Shown: positions 12,112 to 23,384 of the stretch, one piece after another | Layout of the letters: every line of letters begins with the position of its first letter | Numbering within the stretch: the stretch's first letter is position 1 | NCBI GenBank assembly: GCA_021464415.1 | Contig: CM038470.1 | Span: 7,638,394 to 7,702,393 of the forward strand | Direction: 5' to 3' | Origin: Lonicera japonica | Taxonomy: Eukaryota; Streptophyta; Magnoliopsida; Dipsacales; Caprifoliaceae | DNA length: 64,000 nucleotides | Position numbers and translations under genes: made by a program | Notes under the pieces: generated by a model | What the model was told of the DNA's origin: nothing | Seen by the model: the letters and a program-made list of their open reading frames with translations, nothing else | Database searches by the model: none

Positions 12112-13180
12112 TGAAAAAAAAATTTCCACTGTTGTATGCTTAAACTATATAATGATATTAGGGTTTGTATTTTTCTTTGAAAAAATACGTTTTGAGATGT
12201 TCTATTCGATCTACACAAGCGTAGATGTAAACCTAAATTGTTGAAATCTTTTCAAACGTAAAGATGAAGTTAATTAAAAGGAATTATATTTAGATTAGGA
12301 ATGTTAATAAAAAAAGAATCTAAAATTATACAATTATAATTTAATTAAAATTGGTGGATATACTAATCAATTTTAAAAAGGGTAATTTTGTGAAATTTTA
12401 TTTAAAATTTTCATAATTTAAGGGTGGATTAACCGAAAGATTTAGTGGTTGGAAACAAAATCACTCCATTATAATACCCTTTTGATTTACAAAGAACAAA
12501 TCAATATTCCATTTGTATCCTTGTCCCAAATCTATACCCATTTCGTTTTTACTCTTCAGTTAAATGCTCTGTCTCCAACTTACTCTGCCAGCTAGATCTA
12601 GTAGCTATTCCATCTCCATTCCCAGCCTTATCTCCGCCGATCATTACGTTAGTTCCGCCCTTTGCTGCCCTCATCTCAGTCACCATCAACAAGATCACAG
12701 ATCCAACGATGAAATCTGATGTCCGCTAGCGTCAATGAAGCCACTCCTATTTTCGTTTGCTGCCTTCATCTCCTCCACTACTACATACATGTTAATTATC
12801 TCAATTTTTAACCAATTGGATTGTAAGTTATGGCAAATCTAGATATATTTTTAACCTTCAACTAATATTCTACTCTACTGTTATACCCAAATTGATATTT
12901 CTTTTCTAAGGTTGATATTGGTAGAATACACATACATATATTTATATACATATATATATATATACCTTGTGCATCTTGATATTGTTTGTGTTCTTGGGAG
13001 AAAGGTTCATCTAAAAGAGTTTGTTAATAGGTACTTTAGTAATTTGAAATTAGTAAAAGATCCCAAAAAATGAGTGTTATTTGAACCTAACCGTGGAAAG
13101 GAATCTTAAATTCCCGGAAAGAAAGTTTCCTAAAACTTAAGATGCATATTCCTTTCCCACATCTCCAACCAAATGAGCCC

Positions 13181-13641
13181 TTTGACCCTTCTATTCATAT
13201 AACATAATAAAGTTTGATTCTATCTCTCTCTCTGCAACAAACCAATTGTAGAAATGCGACTATTAAATTTTGAGACATTTTAAAAAACAATGTGATTCTA
13301 GTTGAAAGTCAAAACTCCCTCTCGTATGGAAGCAATAATCAATCATCGTCAAATTGCCACATATTTGTTTTAGTATGTTGGGTGGGTCTAATGCAGCCCT
13401 ACTTGAAAAGGATTCAATACATAATTCAAAACTGATCTAAATACCATTCCATTATAGGGCTTGAGAACAAAATGTTAATAAAATAAATCTTACCAACTAA
13501 ACCAAACTAGTTTCCGCTTTTGATAACATTCATTAAACACAAAAACCATACTGCAAAATAACGAATGGGTAAAATCTGCACGGAAATTGAGATCCAAATT
13601 CTAAGTCAAAAGTCCTAAATATTTATCGATGAACACACCAT
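13181..13641. other. Intergenic, probable 3' flank of gene B
   Basis: No reading frame of note. This AT-rich stretch lies directly downstream of the minus-strand gene B and should hold its 3' untranslated region and poly(A) signals. Confidence 0.4.
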
Positions 13642-16576
13642 TCATATGTACAAAATATCTACATTTGGAAAAGATCCTTGAAGAACTTGGAATCTTTGCA
13701 ATTGTTTCGCCAGAACTATTGAAGGAAGCTTGACCCCATCTGTTAATCGTATAGGAAATAATACGATCCTTTCCAACACCACTTCGTTCTTGATGACAAG
13801 CCTTAGAAAACGCAAATCATCCTCCACTCCCCAATAGCATTTCATTTCTAGTTTTCTAAGGCTCGGGATGCTGAAATTTATTTTACCGAACTCTTTAGAT
13901 ATAGTGGCTTCAAAATCCTGAAAATCAGTATAACTAGTTTTCAGGTGATGTTAATGTGTGACCTAAGGATAAATGATAAAGGACCTGTAAATAGAAAGAG
14001 CAAGGCAAGTCACAATGCGTTAAATATGGCACAATTCTAATACATAATTTCATTATTTCAATTCATAGTATCCTTAACATGTAAAGATTTTCCTTAGTTA
14101 TGCGTACAAGGAGATGGTACTCACCTCTTCATCTATTTTGAGATTACGGGTTAACATCAATCTTTCAAGATTGGGTGAATGTTCGAGTGCAGCAGCCATA
14201 CCAAGCAGATCAGATCTCGAGTACATTGTGTCTAGCTCCAAATACTTGAGATTGTAGAAAGAAAAACCGCTGCAAAACAATTCTTTTGCCGCCACAACCT
14301 TGTACAGTTCCACATTTTCATATGTGAAGAGTATGAGTACTAAATTTCATGTTTAAGCATTGCACTGTATGTGGTGTGTACCTTTTATAGGGGGAAAAGT
14401 TCCAGATTTTCCATTATATTCTCAAGATGCACGTAATGACATGGGTTTCATTAGGTATCACGAATTAAAAGGACATGGGTAAATGGAAGTTTGAGGATAC
14501 TAAATCAACTTGTACTCCAATAAACATTCACAAAATTGAGCTGTTACCATGCTCTATATTATTATTATTATTTCTGATGGTTGTTCTAGTTCCTTTTTTG
14601 TAGCATGGCCCAGGAAAACAAAATGTGCCTTTACTGTCGTATAGGACGAAAGATCAACTCAAACACTATGACTATGATGCCTAAAAGCATCATTTTCAAT
14701 GCAACCACAAATTGGGAAAGACATAACACATAAGCTACATAGTTTCAGCTAAAAGGGAAGAGTACACCTGTGACAATATTTAGATCAAGGAGATGTGGCA
14801 AATTAGGAGATTGTTATTTGACTAGGTTATCTATGACAAGATTTCTTGAGCTATGTAAGAACTAAGAAATTTCTAGACATGTTGTCAAGTACATTCACCA
14901 AGTACATAAAATCACCTCTGCTAAGAAAGAACCAAATTAAAGGGCTTATCACAACACAAGCAACACAAATGAGTACTGCACATAAAAATAGAACTAAATG
15001 GGGGATAGAATATATAAAAAGGGTGACACGGACAGCTAAACAGCTAAGCAATAGAGGGACTCAGACTCATGGACAAATAAAATTTTCATGATAAAAATTA
15101 GAAAGACAATAGGATTTTCAAAATTTCAGTTACTTAATGGAATTACTAATAAATCACTATAACAAAGTTGGTTTCTCGGAGAACTATTAAGTACCAATTA
15201 TTAAGAGAGTGAATTTAGTTCTAGGGGGTCGAGTGTATGGACTATGTGCTAATACCACTAATTTCTCTTCCTCACTTTGCATTAACAACCTACGTTCATT
15301 TGGAGGTTAGCAAGGTGCAAAGAATCCATTTTCTGCGATTGGTTTTGGTAGTTTTCTGCTCACCTCTAATTTTACATAATATATAATACTCTGTGCATTT
15401 ATTCCCACTTCGACTTCAATACTTCAAGATGAATTCAAACCTAAGCAATGGTCAAGAATACAACTAATTTTCTAGGTACATGTGCGTGAGCTCAGCACAC
15501 TTTCAATTATGTTCTGCACTCAAGTAGTCAGGTAAGCTCCACTAACAATTCATATATTGTTCCAAGTTTAGAAGTCAATTTTTTTGGCAGCAATGACAAT
15601 AACAACATACTAAAACTTGAATGAAATGCCATTGAAAATCTTGCAAAGGTGCAAGAGTAAATACCTTATAGCCCCAATTTTGAAAAGAAAGACGCTCCAC
15701 ATGACCAAGTAATCTCATAACCTTACTCCAATATCGATAATTGGAGACTTTATGAATGAAACAAATATTGGCTTCAAACAGAGCCGAAGCCTCAATGACA
15801 TAGTGTCCAACTCCAAAGAAAGCAATCCACAAACTACCAAGATTCGGAGCATTAATCTTTAGGGAACCTTCATCACACTCGAATGTAAAAAGCGTCAAAT
15901 CCTTAAGCTTAGAGGAAACTATCTCTATATCCTTCATTCCAACGCATTGATACATACTCAAACTCTCCAAATTCACACACACACTGAATAATTCCAATAT
16001 CATAGCATCCGTTAATTGAACCTCGTGGAGGTAAATAGTACTCAGAGCCACTGATTGCGTGGATACAATAGTGAGGTTGCATCTATCGAGACTCAAAATC
16101 CTAACGGCGCTGTTTTTAAGTAACGAGAAATGGAAGTCGTAAACGGCGTCGTTTTCGGGGGAAACGAACCATCGAATGTACTTGGACTGGAAAGCGATAG
16201 CTAGGCTTTTGGCGTTGTGAGCAACCGCGTATCGGATGTAGGAGTTGATGTGGGAGTGGTAGGGGCGGAGATCGGCGGTGAAGTGGAGGGTGAGGGTGAG
16301 AGAGTGGATATCGGAGTGAGAGGAGCGGTGGACTAGGGTTCGGTTGATGAAGGAGATGAAGAATTGGAGGGTGAGGGAAGGGGTTTCATCGGGAGAGAAG
16401 AGTTTTTGGTCAAAGGAGAGACAAGGGAGGAAAGACCAGAGGTTTCGCCATTTGGGGGAGATTACTGTTGTTTGTATGGCTTCTAGGGTTGGTAGGAAGG
16501 AAAGGATGTGGAGGAGGAGCTTTTCCGGTAGATCATCGAGAGTCGTCGGTGAATTGCTTCTGTTTGTCTCCGCCAT
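13642..16576 (-). CDS. F-box/LRR/FBD protein, gene B (453 aa, three exons)
   Basis: Exons on the minus strand: 16576-15665 (304 codons), 14298-14125 (58) and 13917-13642 (91 plus stop), all phase 0. Donors are GTATTT and GTGAGT. The acceptors are an unusual TGTACAAG for exon 2 and GATTTTCAG for exon 3. The N-terminal F-box (residues about 13-55, DDLPEKLLLHILSFLPTLEA then WRNLW) binds SKP1/ASK proteins. Leucine-rich repeats follow (LESLSMYQC, LKDLTLFTF). The last exon is an FBD-like domain (SIPSLRKLEMKCYWGVEDDL). The family provides substrate receptors for SCF ubiquitin ligases; the substrate is unknown. The exon 2 start is supported by pseudogene A, which has the homologous AAG acceptor at the same codon. 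A MITE lies 47 bp upstream of the ATG. Confidence 0.85.
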
Positions 16577-16623
16577 TTTCTTACTTTTTTCCTACGCACA
16601 ATCCGCAATTGACTATGATTTAT

Positions 16624-16923
16624 GGGTAATGTTATATGCACCCCTCTTTTATAGCCAAGATACCACAAAATTTACACGCTCAGTCGGTGGCACACCACCG
16701 AAATTGAACATTTGATTCGGTAACGTTTCACCGACTTGACCTAAACGGCAACTTGCCACCGAAATTGAACATTTGCTTCGGTAAACTATCACCGAATACG
16801 AACCTAAAAGTCGGCAACTTGCCACCGAATCAAATATCCTCTAATTATTTAGTCACAACACCTTCAATCACCCTAATTATGTGGTGTTTTGGCTACAAAA
16901 TAGGGGTGTATATAACATCACCC
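16624..16923. mobile_element. 300-bp MULE-type MITE upstream of gene B
   Basis: The ends GGGTAATGTTATATGCACCC and, inverted, GGGTGATGTTATATACACCC form inverted repeats of about 50 bases. The 9-bp duplication ATGATTTAT flanks it exactly (16615-16623 and 16924-16932). Internally it repeats CCACCGAAATTGAACATTTG. It has no coding capacity. It lies just upstream of the gene B start codon, so it probably occupies the 5' leader or core promoter. Confidence 0.88.
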
Positions 16924-17044
16924 ATGATTTATTTGTCTGTTAGTTATTATTGTCCGTTCCTTTTTGTTTTCCAAGAACATTGGCGAATTAGGAAAAAATT
17001 AAATATAATTTAAGATACATACAATTTAAACCCTAAAATCTCAA

Positions 17045-17396
17045 AAGTGTTGGGCGTTTTTTTAAAACAAATTTAAAAAGTCAACTTAAAATTAATTTTA
17101 TTTTTATATTTTTTAAAATTTATTTTATTTTATTTTCTCTCTTTAAATTTTTTTTTTTAAAACATTATAATTTTAAATCTAAAAACTAAAATTAAATAAA
17201 AAATATATATTTAAAACATACTTATCGAGATCTATAAAATAAAATTTGTTGTAATTTTTTTTTTAAATATTTTTATAAAATTTTTAATTGGTTAAAAAAA
17301 CCTCAAACAAAAACCAATTTACTTTTAAATATAATTTCAAAATTTATCAAACACCATATTTTAAAAATTTAACTCAAAACATTAATCAAACATCAC
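17045..17396. mobile_element. Tourist-like MITE, degenerate copy 1
   Basis: The internal sequence around CTTATCGAGATCTATAAAA matches the elements at 32739-33055 and 28137-28450. The right end reads, inverted, GGTGATGTTTGATTAATG, like the GGTGGTGTTTGGTTGAG end of the 32739 copy. The left end is worn. Confidence 0.6.
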
Positions 17397-18051
17397 CTTT
17401 AATATTAATTTTAAAATGTAATTAATACTGCAATTTAACCCTTCGGTCATTCCCGGTTACAAAACACCAAACTGCGGGTCACGTCCAAGGCTTCTACTTT
17501 GACTGAATTAATCTTTAACCACACAAATTATCAACAATCACGTCACCCGTCATTTAGTGTTTTTTAATTAGGATGGACAAAAGGACTAAATTGCATTACT
17601 GATTATATTTTAAAATTAATATTGTAATTTTAAATACTTCAAGATTTAACTTAGATGTAACTTTAAAACTTCACAAAAAAATCTTTGCTAATTTCATAAG
17701 GCTGCATTTAACGCGTAGAGTAAAGGAGTTCCTTCTATCTCACTCTTTTAAATAGTTATTAATATATTAAATAATTTTACATCGATAAAAATATCTCACA
17801 TTAAAAATTAACATATCAATATCTTAATTACTCATCAGTTATTAAGGATTTTGATTAGTTTTTTAAGCAATACATAATAATCATGTTTAAAATTTAAAAT
17901 GCCAATTTTTATTTTAAATACTTATATATCTCTAGAATTTACAAGAAATGTTACATTGTCGTATGAAATGCATTTTTATTTAGTAAAATGAGTTGTCAAT
18001 CCACAAACAAAAAAATGTCGGATAAAAGAAACACAAAGATACATTTTCGCC
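17397..18051. other. Intergenic, upstream of pseudogene C
   Basis: AT-rich with no gene. The last 70 bases resemble the sequence just upstream of gene D (GTCAATCC, then ACATTTTCGCC before the ATG), so the duplication that produced C and D included some promoter sequence. Confidence 0.5.
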
Positions 18052-18504
18052 ATGGCTGACCTTGATCCTAACAACAACAAGATCAACCCTTACAGTCTCA
18101 TCAACTTCTTAAAACACCTCATTCTCCACATACTCATATTCTTACCCATTCTCGACGCTATAAGGTCATTTATCCTCACAAAAATGGCAAAATTTATGGT
18201 CCACAATCTTTTCATTCGATTTCGATTACTCCCTCCCCCCCGACCCTATTTCTCCCTCCGACACCCACCGCCGATTCTCCATTTTTGTCAACCAAACCCT
18301 AATTCTCTATTCTCCTTCCTCAAACTCAAATTCTAATTCCACTACGCCGAGTACTTCTACCAGTCCCATGTCAATTCTCAAATCCACTACACCATCAATC
18401 ACAAGGCTGTGGAACTCGATATCAACTTCAACATCGATCGAGAATACTATATCCATAACAATGATGATGATTATGAGTGTCCTTATAATTTTAACTTTTA
18501 TTAT
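18052..18504 (+). pseudogene. F-box pseudogene C, truncated paralogue of gene D
   Basis: It starts MADLDPNNNKINPYSL; gene D starts MADLDSNNSTINPRSL. It keeps the F-box frame up to about 18180, where a 2-base deletion relative to gene D (TCCTCACAAAAATGG against TCCTCTCTCGAAAATGG) shifts the frame. Homology to D continues in broken frames to about 18503, corresponding to D residues about 160, and stops where gypsy sequence begins. The LRR and FBD parts are missing. Confidence 0.85.
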
Positions 18505-20905
18505 TTCAAAATTTCTTTTATTCTGCCTCATTGGCTTAAAAGTGGGGTCGGTGTTCAACCTGTGCACCATGACCTCTGGGTTCAGCCCCTTTATGTCGTC
18601 GTGAGATAATGTAAAGATATCGACGTTAGCTTGTAAACATTGAGAGAGCTCTTCTTTGATCTATGTGCCAAGCCGATCACTAATTTTTAGGATTCTGTCG
18701 GGCTGTGAGGGGTCCAGAATTAAGTCTTTTAAGTCTTCCACTCGTTCACTGCGGAGCTCGTTCACTGCGGAGCTTATTCTCTTCGTCCTTAGGGTCTAAG
18801 TTTTCGATCTCCCACTTTTCTGAGTTCGCCAAGCTCTTTGGCACCTATTAATTCTTTCACATCTATGACTTCGAGCTTAATAACCGTGATGTCTGTGGTT
18901 CTGACTTATTTTAAGGTCCCGAACTTACAGCTGCGGGCTTCTGCCTGGTTTCCTCTGACCTCCCTGACCCCGTGGAGGGTATGAAGTCTCATGGTCAGGC
19001 TATTAGTCGAAATAGCAGCCCTGATCTCATTGAATGTACCCCTGCCGAGAATGGTGTTATAATGGAGAGCTATATCTAGTATCAAGAATTCGGTGACAGT
19101 GGTGATTTACTTCGGAGCTGTACCCAGGGTTACAGTGAGCTTGATTGTCCACAGAGACTTAGTCTTCTCCCCTGAAAAACCAACCAGGGTGACCGAGAAA
19201 GGGATTAGGTGCTCTGTGGTGAGACCCATGGCCATAAAGGCACTAGAGTACATGAGGTTAAAAGTGGTCCCTGTGTCAATGAGAATTATATGGACATTGT
19301 GATTGCCCACTATCATTGTTACTACGAGAGAGTCGTCATGAGGGAACTCTACCCTGCTCATGTCTTCGTCGGTGAATACGGCTCTTTAATGTCATACTTA
19401 ATCATCTTAGTAGGTCTGAAGCTGAAGTACTCTGCCTCCTAGCTTGAATTTTTAGCTTGTCTGACATAGGCCTTCCTAGACCTGCTGCTGTTCCTAGAGT
19501 AGGAAGAGCCCCCCTCAATCATGAATATTTCATTTTTCGGCGCCTTTTCTTTGGCTTCTAAGGGAACCTCCTTCTTTATATCCACGTATTGCCTAAGATG
19601 CCCTCTCTGAATAAGCTTATCAATTTTTTCTTTTAATTTTTAGCAATCATCTGTTTTATAGCCGTGGTTTTTATGATATCGGCAATACTTAGTCGTATCA
19701 TACTTCTTTTTAGACGTCTTTATCTTTCGAGCTTTTAGGATCTACCCTGGATCTAATTGGTCATAGACCTTACCCAAAGAGGCTGTCACGGAGTGGGTTG
19801 TGCCCTTTTGGCGCTTGAAAGAGGGTAAAAGGGTTGACAGGCCTAACAAGTTCCTTCCCTACAGAGTCATGAAGCAGTATGGGGAGTTTACCTCCTCTAT
19901 ATTCTTTCAGGCTCTCTGTAGACCATTGTTTAATGGTGAAAAGGTGAGTAGAGGTTTTAGGCTACCTCTTGGTTCCCATAAAATGCGAAATGAACTTAGT
20001 GTCGGGCTCCTGCGAGCCCGAGACTGGCCTATAGAGTAGGCTGTTACACCACGTTCAGGCTGACCCCTTAAGAGTGGTAATGAAAGCTCTATATATCACG
20101 CCATCTGGGACGTTCTGGAGCCCCATTATGTTTTCGTACTGTTGCCAGTAATCCACTCGGTCAGTGGTTCCATCATAGGATTCCATAGCTGAGAGCCTAA
20201 ATTTTTTAGGGACTAGGCAGTTCTAAATGTGATCTGCAAAAAGGGAATTGGAGTCCTTAACAAGAGCTACCATCGAGCTCCCCGCCAGATGACCCACGGT
20301 CTTCATCATTTTCTTCATTTGGACCTCCACCCTCGACATCAATCTTTTCTCAACCTCTTCTACCAATTCTCTATGAGAAATCTTATCAAACACGAATCAC
20401 CGATGTCTGACTTCCACCTCTCGTCTTGGTGTTCGAGCTGATGGGAGGGGGAGGGGCCTATGCTTGGACTCCGATGTCGTGAAGCCTCATCCGAGCGCCT
20501 CTCACAAACCGCGTTCACTCGTGGGTCTCTTGCTGGTGGGGGGGGGGGGGAAAGTGAAGCCAAAATTTCTTTGTACGAGGTCTCCCTAGTAGAGCTGGAG
20601 TGGTGGGATTTGAACTCACCGGTTCTGCTGCGACTCGCCCTAGATCCTCTGCCACGGTCTCCAAGTCTTTCTCTGACTAGGACTCGTGGAGGAATTGGGT
20701 GAATATCAATAGACGCGGAGGTTGAAAACGACCTACTCCTTGAGCTAGCTTGAGGACTCTCTCTCTAGGCTAGAAGCCTATCAATTCGGACTTGAAGAGC
20801 GGCTTGCCGCTCTTGTAGGGCCAATATAGGGTATGGCTGAGTTTGTCTAGAAGACATAGTAAATTTTTGGTGCTTTTGTAGCTTTTGAGAAGGTATGTGA
20901 CTTTG
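18505..20905 (-). pseudogene. Ty3-gypsy gag-protease-RT fragment
   Basis: Reading the minus strand: gag begins near 20870 (MSSRQTQPYPILALQERQAA), continues through a proline- and arginine-rich part, and has a zinc-knuckle region near 19690-19600 (YCRYHKNHGYKTDDC, then LIQRGHLRQYV). The protease is at 19361-19107 with the catalytic triad region LIDTGTTFNLMYSS (family usually DTGS/DSGS). The start of the reverse transcriptase region near 18600-18505 reads VMVHRLNTDPTFKP. Many stops interrupt it. The rest of pol is missing because the element ends at pseudogene C. Such remnants are inactive genomic debris. Confidence 0.85.
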
Positions 20906-21790
20906 AGAAACTGTTGGTGCTAAAAACTGGAAAGGTATTTTAGACCACGTATTCAAATGATTATATCAAATAATTAGAATAGTAAAAGTGCTGAATTTAA
21001 GGGAGTTAAAGATTTATAGAGAAAGTTGGCCTCATATAAAGATACGGGTTAGTCCTACGCTGTGGAATAGAGCTAAGAGCTCGGTTTGCCTTGTATTGAT
21101 GGTTAACAGACAAATATTACAAATTCACAAAAGTCTCTCTACCTCATCTGTTCTCACAATATTACAACAAGAGGAAGGCTAAGCCACCCAGAGTCTAATA
21201 TTTCTAACTTGGGAGCTCTGAGACAGGTTATGGAGCTCTTGGTCTTTTTATCTCACACCTATGGTAGTGCTTAATAATTATCTTACTTATCTATGATCGT
21301 TACTATCTTAAAGCTTGGGTTTTTTAATTAGAACTTGGTTATTGAAGAAGAAAATGTTCATTCTATATATATGACTGGAGGAGATGTGTGGCCAGAGCTC
21401 TCAGAGCAGGCCTAGGGCCATGCTTCGACCAGTACCAACTCTGACCTTACTTCTCCATGAATTCTGGTGCATTAAATGCAGTTGGTGTGCATTTAATGAA
21501 TGTGAGGAGAGTTCTGTGCGCTCTGCAGAGCAAGTGGCAACCATCCATACTTTTGCTAACCACTCTGGCAGAGTGGTTGGGCGAAAAGGAGCTCCAGAGC
21601 TCGCCGAAAGAACTTTGGGGCCCGGGCTTCACAATTCGTCACACGTAATTAACACTCGAGCGGGTATTCAGTTCTTGAGGGGCTCCATCCTTCTTAAGAT
21701 GTCTCAACAGGGCTCCTCCAAGCTTTTCGTGCTGAAGTAGGCCTTATAGCGGATGTGGTCGGTCACGTGTCAACTCGAGGTTAGCGGAGT
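20906..21790 (-). mobile_element. Probable leader and LTR of the gypsy fragment
   Basis: Upstream of gag on the minus strand. A motif near 20925 (TTTAGCACCAACAG) may be a decayed primer-binding region. The block is richer in GC than its surroundings, like the gag part. LTR ends were not resolved. Confidence 0.4.
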
Positions 21791-23384
21791 AAATTGAGTT
21801 AATAATTTGCGCCATCACAGTCTATTCATGTGCCTTAGCAATCCATTTGGATAAGTGAAGTAAGTATGGCTGGTTGGGTTTTGTTGGATCTCAGCAATAA
21901 TTTTAGCACTAATGGTATTATTGTCATAGCTGTTAATTATTTCTTACAACCACTTAGGTTTGATGATAGTAATTGCATACCTTTCAGCTCATTATTGTGA
22001 TAAATTTTAATACTCGCAAATGCACAAATCCATTTATAATGTAGTGTGTAAACGAGGTCGATCCCACAGAGACTCAAAATGTATGTTTTATAATTGTCTT
22101 ATTAATTTTTCACTAAATTCCTAATCTAGCTAAAAGCTTTTATGAGAATTAAACAAATAAAATAAAGAAAAATAATGTAATGAAAGTCAATTAAATAATA
22201 TTAAGTAAGATAACAAAATTAATGAATTAATTAACTAGAGTTTTGGAGTCATATATTTAATATCATCTTCCTAAATATTCATGCACATAAATTATACCTT
22301 GTCTTGTAATAATTTGATCTCTTGACTCTATTATTTGAGAAAAATAAAATAGTTCAATTTTAATTAATTTATTAAATCCAATTATAATTATTCCATGGCC
22401 AAACTTATATATAAAGTCAAAACACTCACTATATCCGTCAGAATACACCTTATATCCACTCTTAACAAATCATAAGGCGAATCTAACAAAAAATAACAAT
22501 AATCCAACTTTATTTTTATTAATTAAACTAGGCACCCAATAGGAAGAATTGTATTTAACATTAAAGCATTAAATTAGTATAGTCAATTGACATGAATACG
22601 CACAAAGAAATCAATTAAATATACTCATCCTAACCCTAACACACAAATTTACGCTAACATAGATAAAATTAAATAACAAATAAAATTGAAAGAAAACTTA
22701 CTTAGCATTAATTTAATGAATTTAAATCTCCAATCTCCAAATCTTTAATGAAACAAAAGGTAATAAAAGAACAAAAATTAAGAAAAGATAAGAGAGAATG
22801 AGAAGCTTGTGGCACCGTGCAATCCATGGCTCTCCTATTGCTGTTGGCTGCTGCTTAATTTATAGTGTAGGTTTTGCTTCTTGGGCTTTTGGTTTTGTGA
22901 GACAAGGCCCACCAATTAAATAATTCCATTGGGCTTCATTTTTTTTCCTTCAGAAATGGGCTTGGACATAGCAAGCTTTAGACACTTACAAATGGGCTTG
23001 TTTAATTTAAATGTCAAATATATGAATGGACCCATTATTAAACATAGTGAATTTTCGCCATTTTCAACTATTACATTTGCATCGTAATTTCAGATCTCGG
23101 GATGGCTGAATTTAGAAAAATTTTGAACTGCAAAGTTGTAACTCTCGAAATTCTCTTCAAATTATCCTCAAAATCACATGATTTGGAGTTCTAAGTAAAA
23201 AGTTATGCATTCAGAAGGATTGAACTATTTTAGGTGTCTTCACCCACTTTAATTTATCTATTTTTTTCAATATTCTTTGATTATTTATTAATGCCTGAGA
23301 AGCATTGAACATATAAAATTAGTAATAATATATGCTCTTTAATGTATAAAATACTAGACTAAAATATACTAATTTCTTGGCACA
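21791..23384. other. AT-rich repeat debris, no gene
   Basis: It includes a stretch near 22040-22080 (GAGGTCGATCCCACAGAGAC) that I associate with dispersed plant retroelement sequence, but I cannot name the family. The part next to 23385 should hold the missing integrase of the following gypsy element; none is visible. Confidence 0.35.

Larger units (their letters stand above)
10944..12466. mobile_element. Non-autonomous MULE with 9-bp target duplication
   Basis: The ends GGGTGATTTTATTTCCATCC and, inverted, GAGTGATTTTGTTTCCAACC begin inverted repeats that extend past GTTAATCCAC. CATTATAAT flanks both sides exactly (10935-10943 and 12467-12475). A 9-bp duplication and long inverted repeats are diagnostic of Mutator-like elements. 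No transposase is present. Inside are a pyrimidine repeat and a small two-exon gene on the minus strand, so the element has a Pack-MULE layout. It sits within the outer element 10668-13180 and is therefore younger than it. Confidence 0.85.
10668..13180. mobile_element. Outer inverted-repeat element containing a nested MULE
   Basis: The left end GGCTCGTTTGGTTGGAG (10668) is mirrored by CTCCAACCAAATGAGCC (13163-13179). The TIR start resembles Tourist/PIF-Harbinger ends. TTT flanks both sides (10665-10667 and 13181-13183) and may be a 3-bp target duplication. Removing the nested element at 10944-12466 leaves about 1 kb with no coding capacity. Confidence 0.5.

Noticed and set aside
16344..16715. 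123-codon open frame on the plus strand opposite gene B
   Set aside because: It lies antisense to the F-box exon, runs into the MITE and has no domain; gene B explains the openness.
20580..20640. tRNA-like stretch with GGATTTGAACTC
   Set aside because: There is no cloverleaf; the bases are part of the gypsy gag coding sequence.
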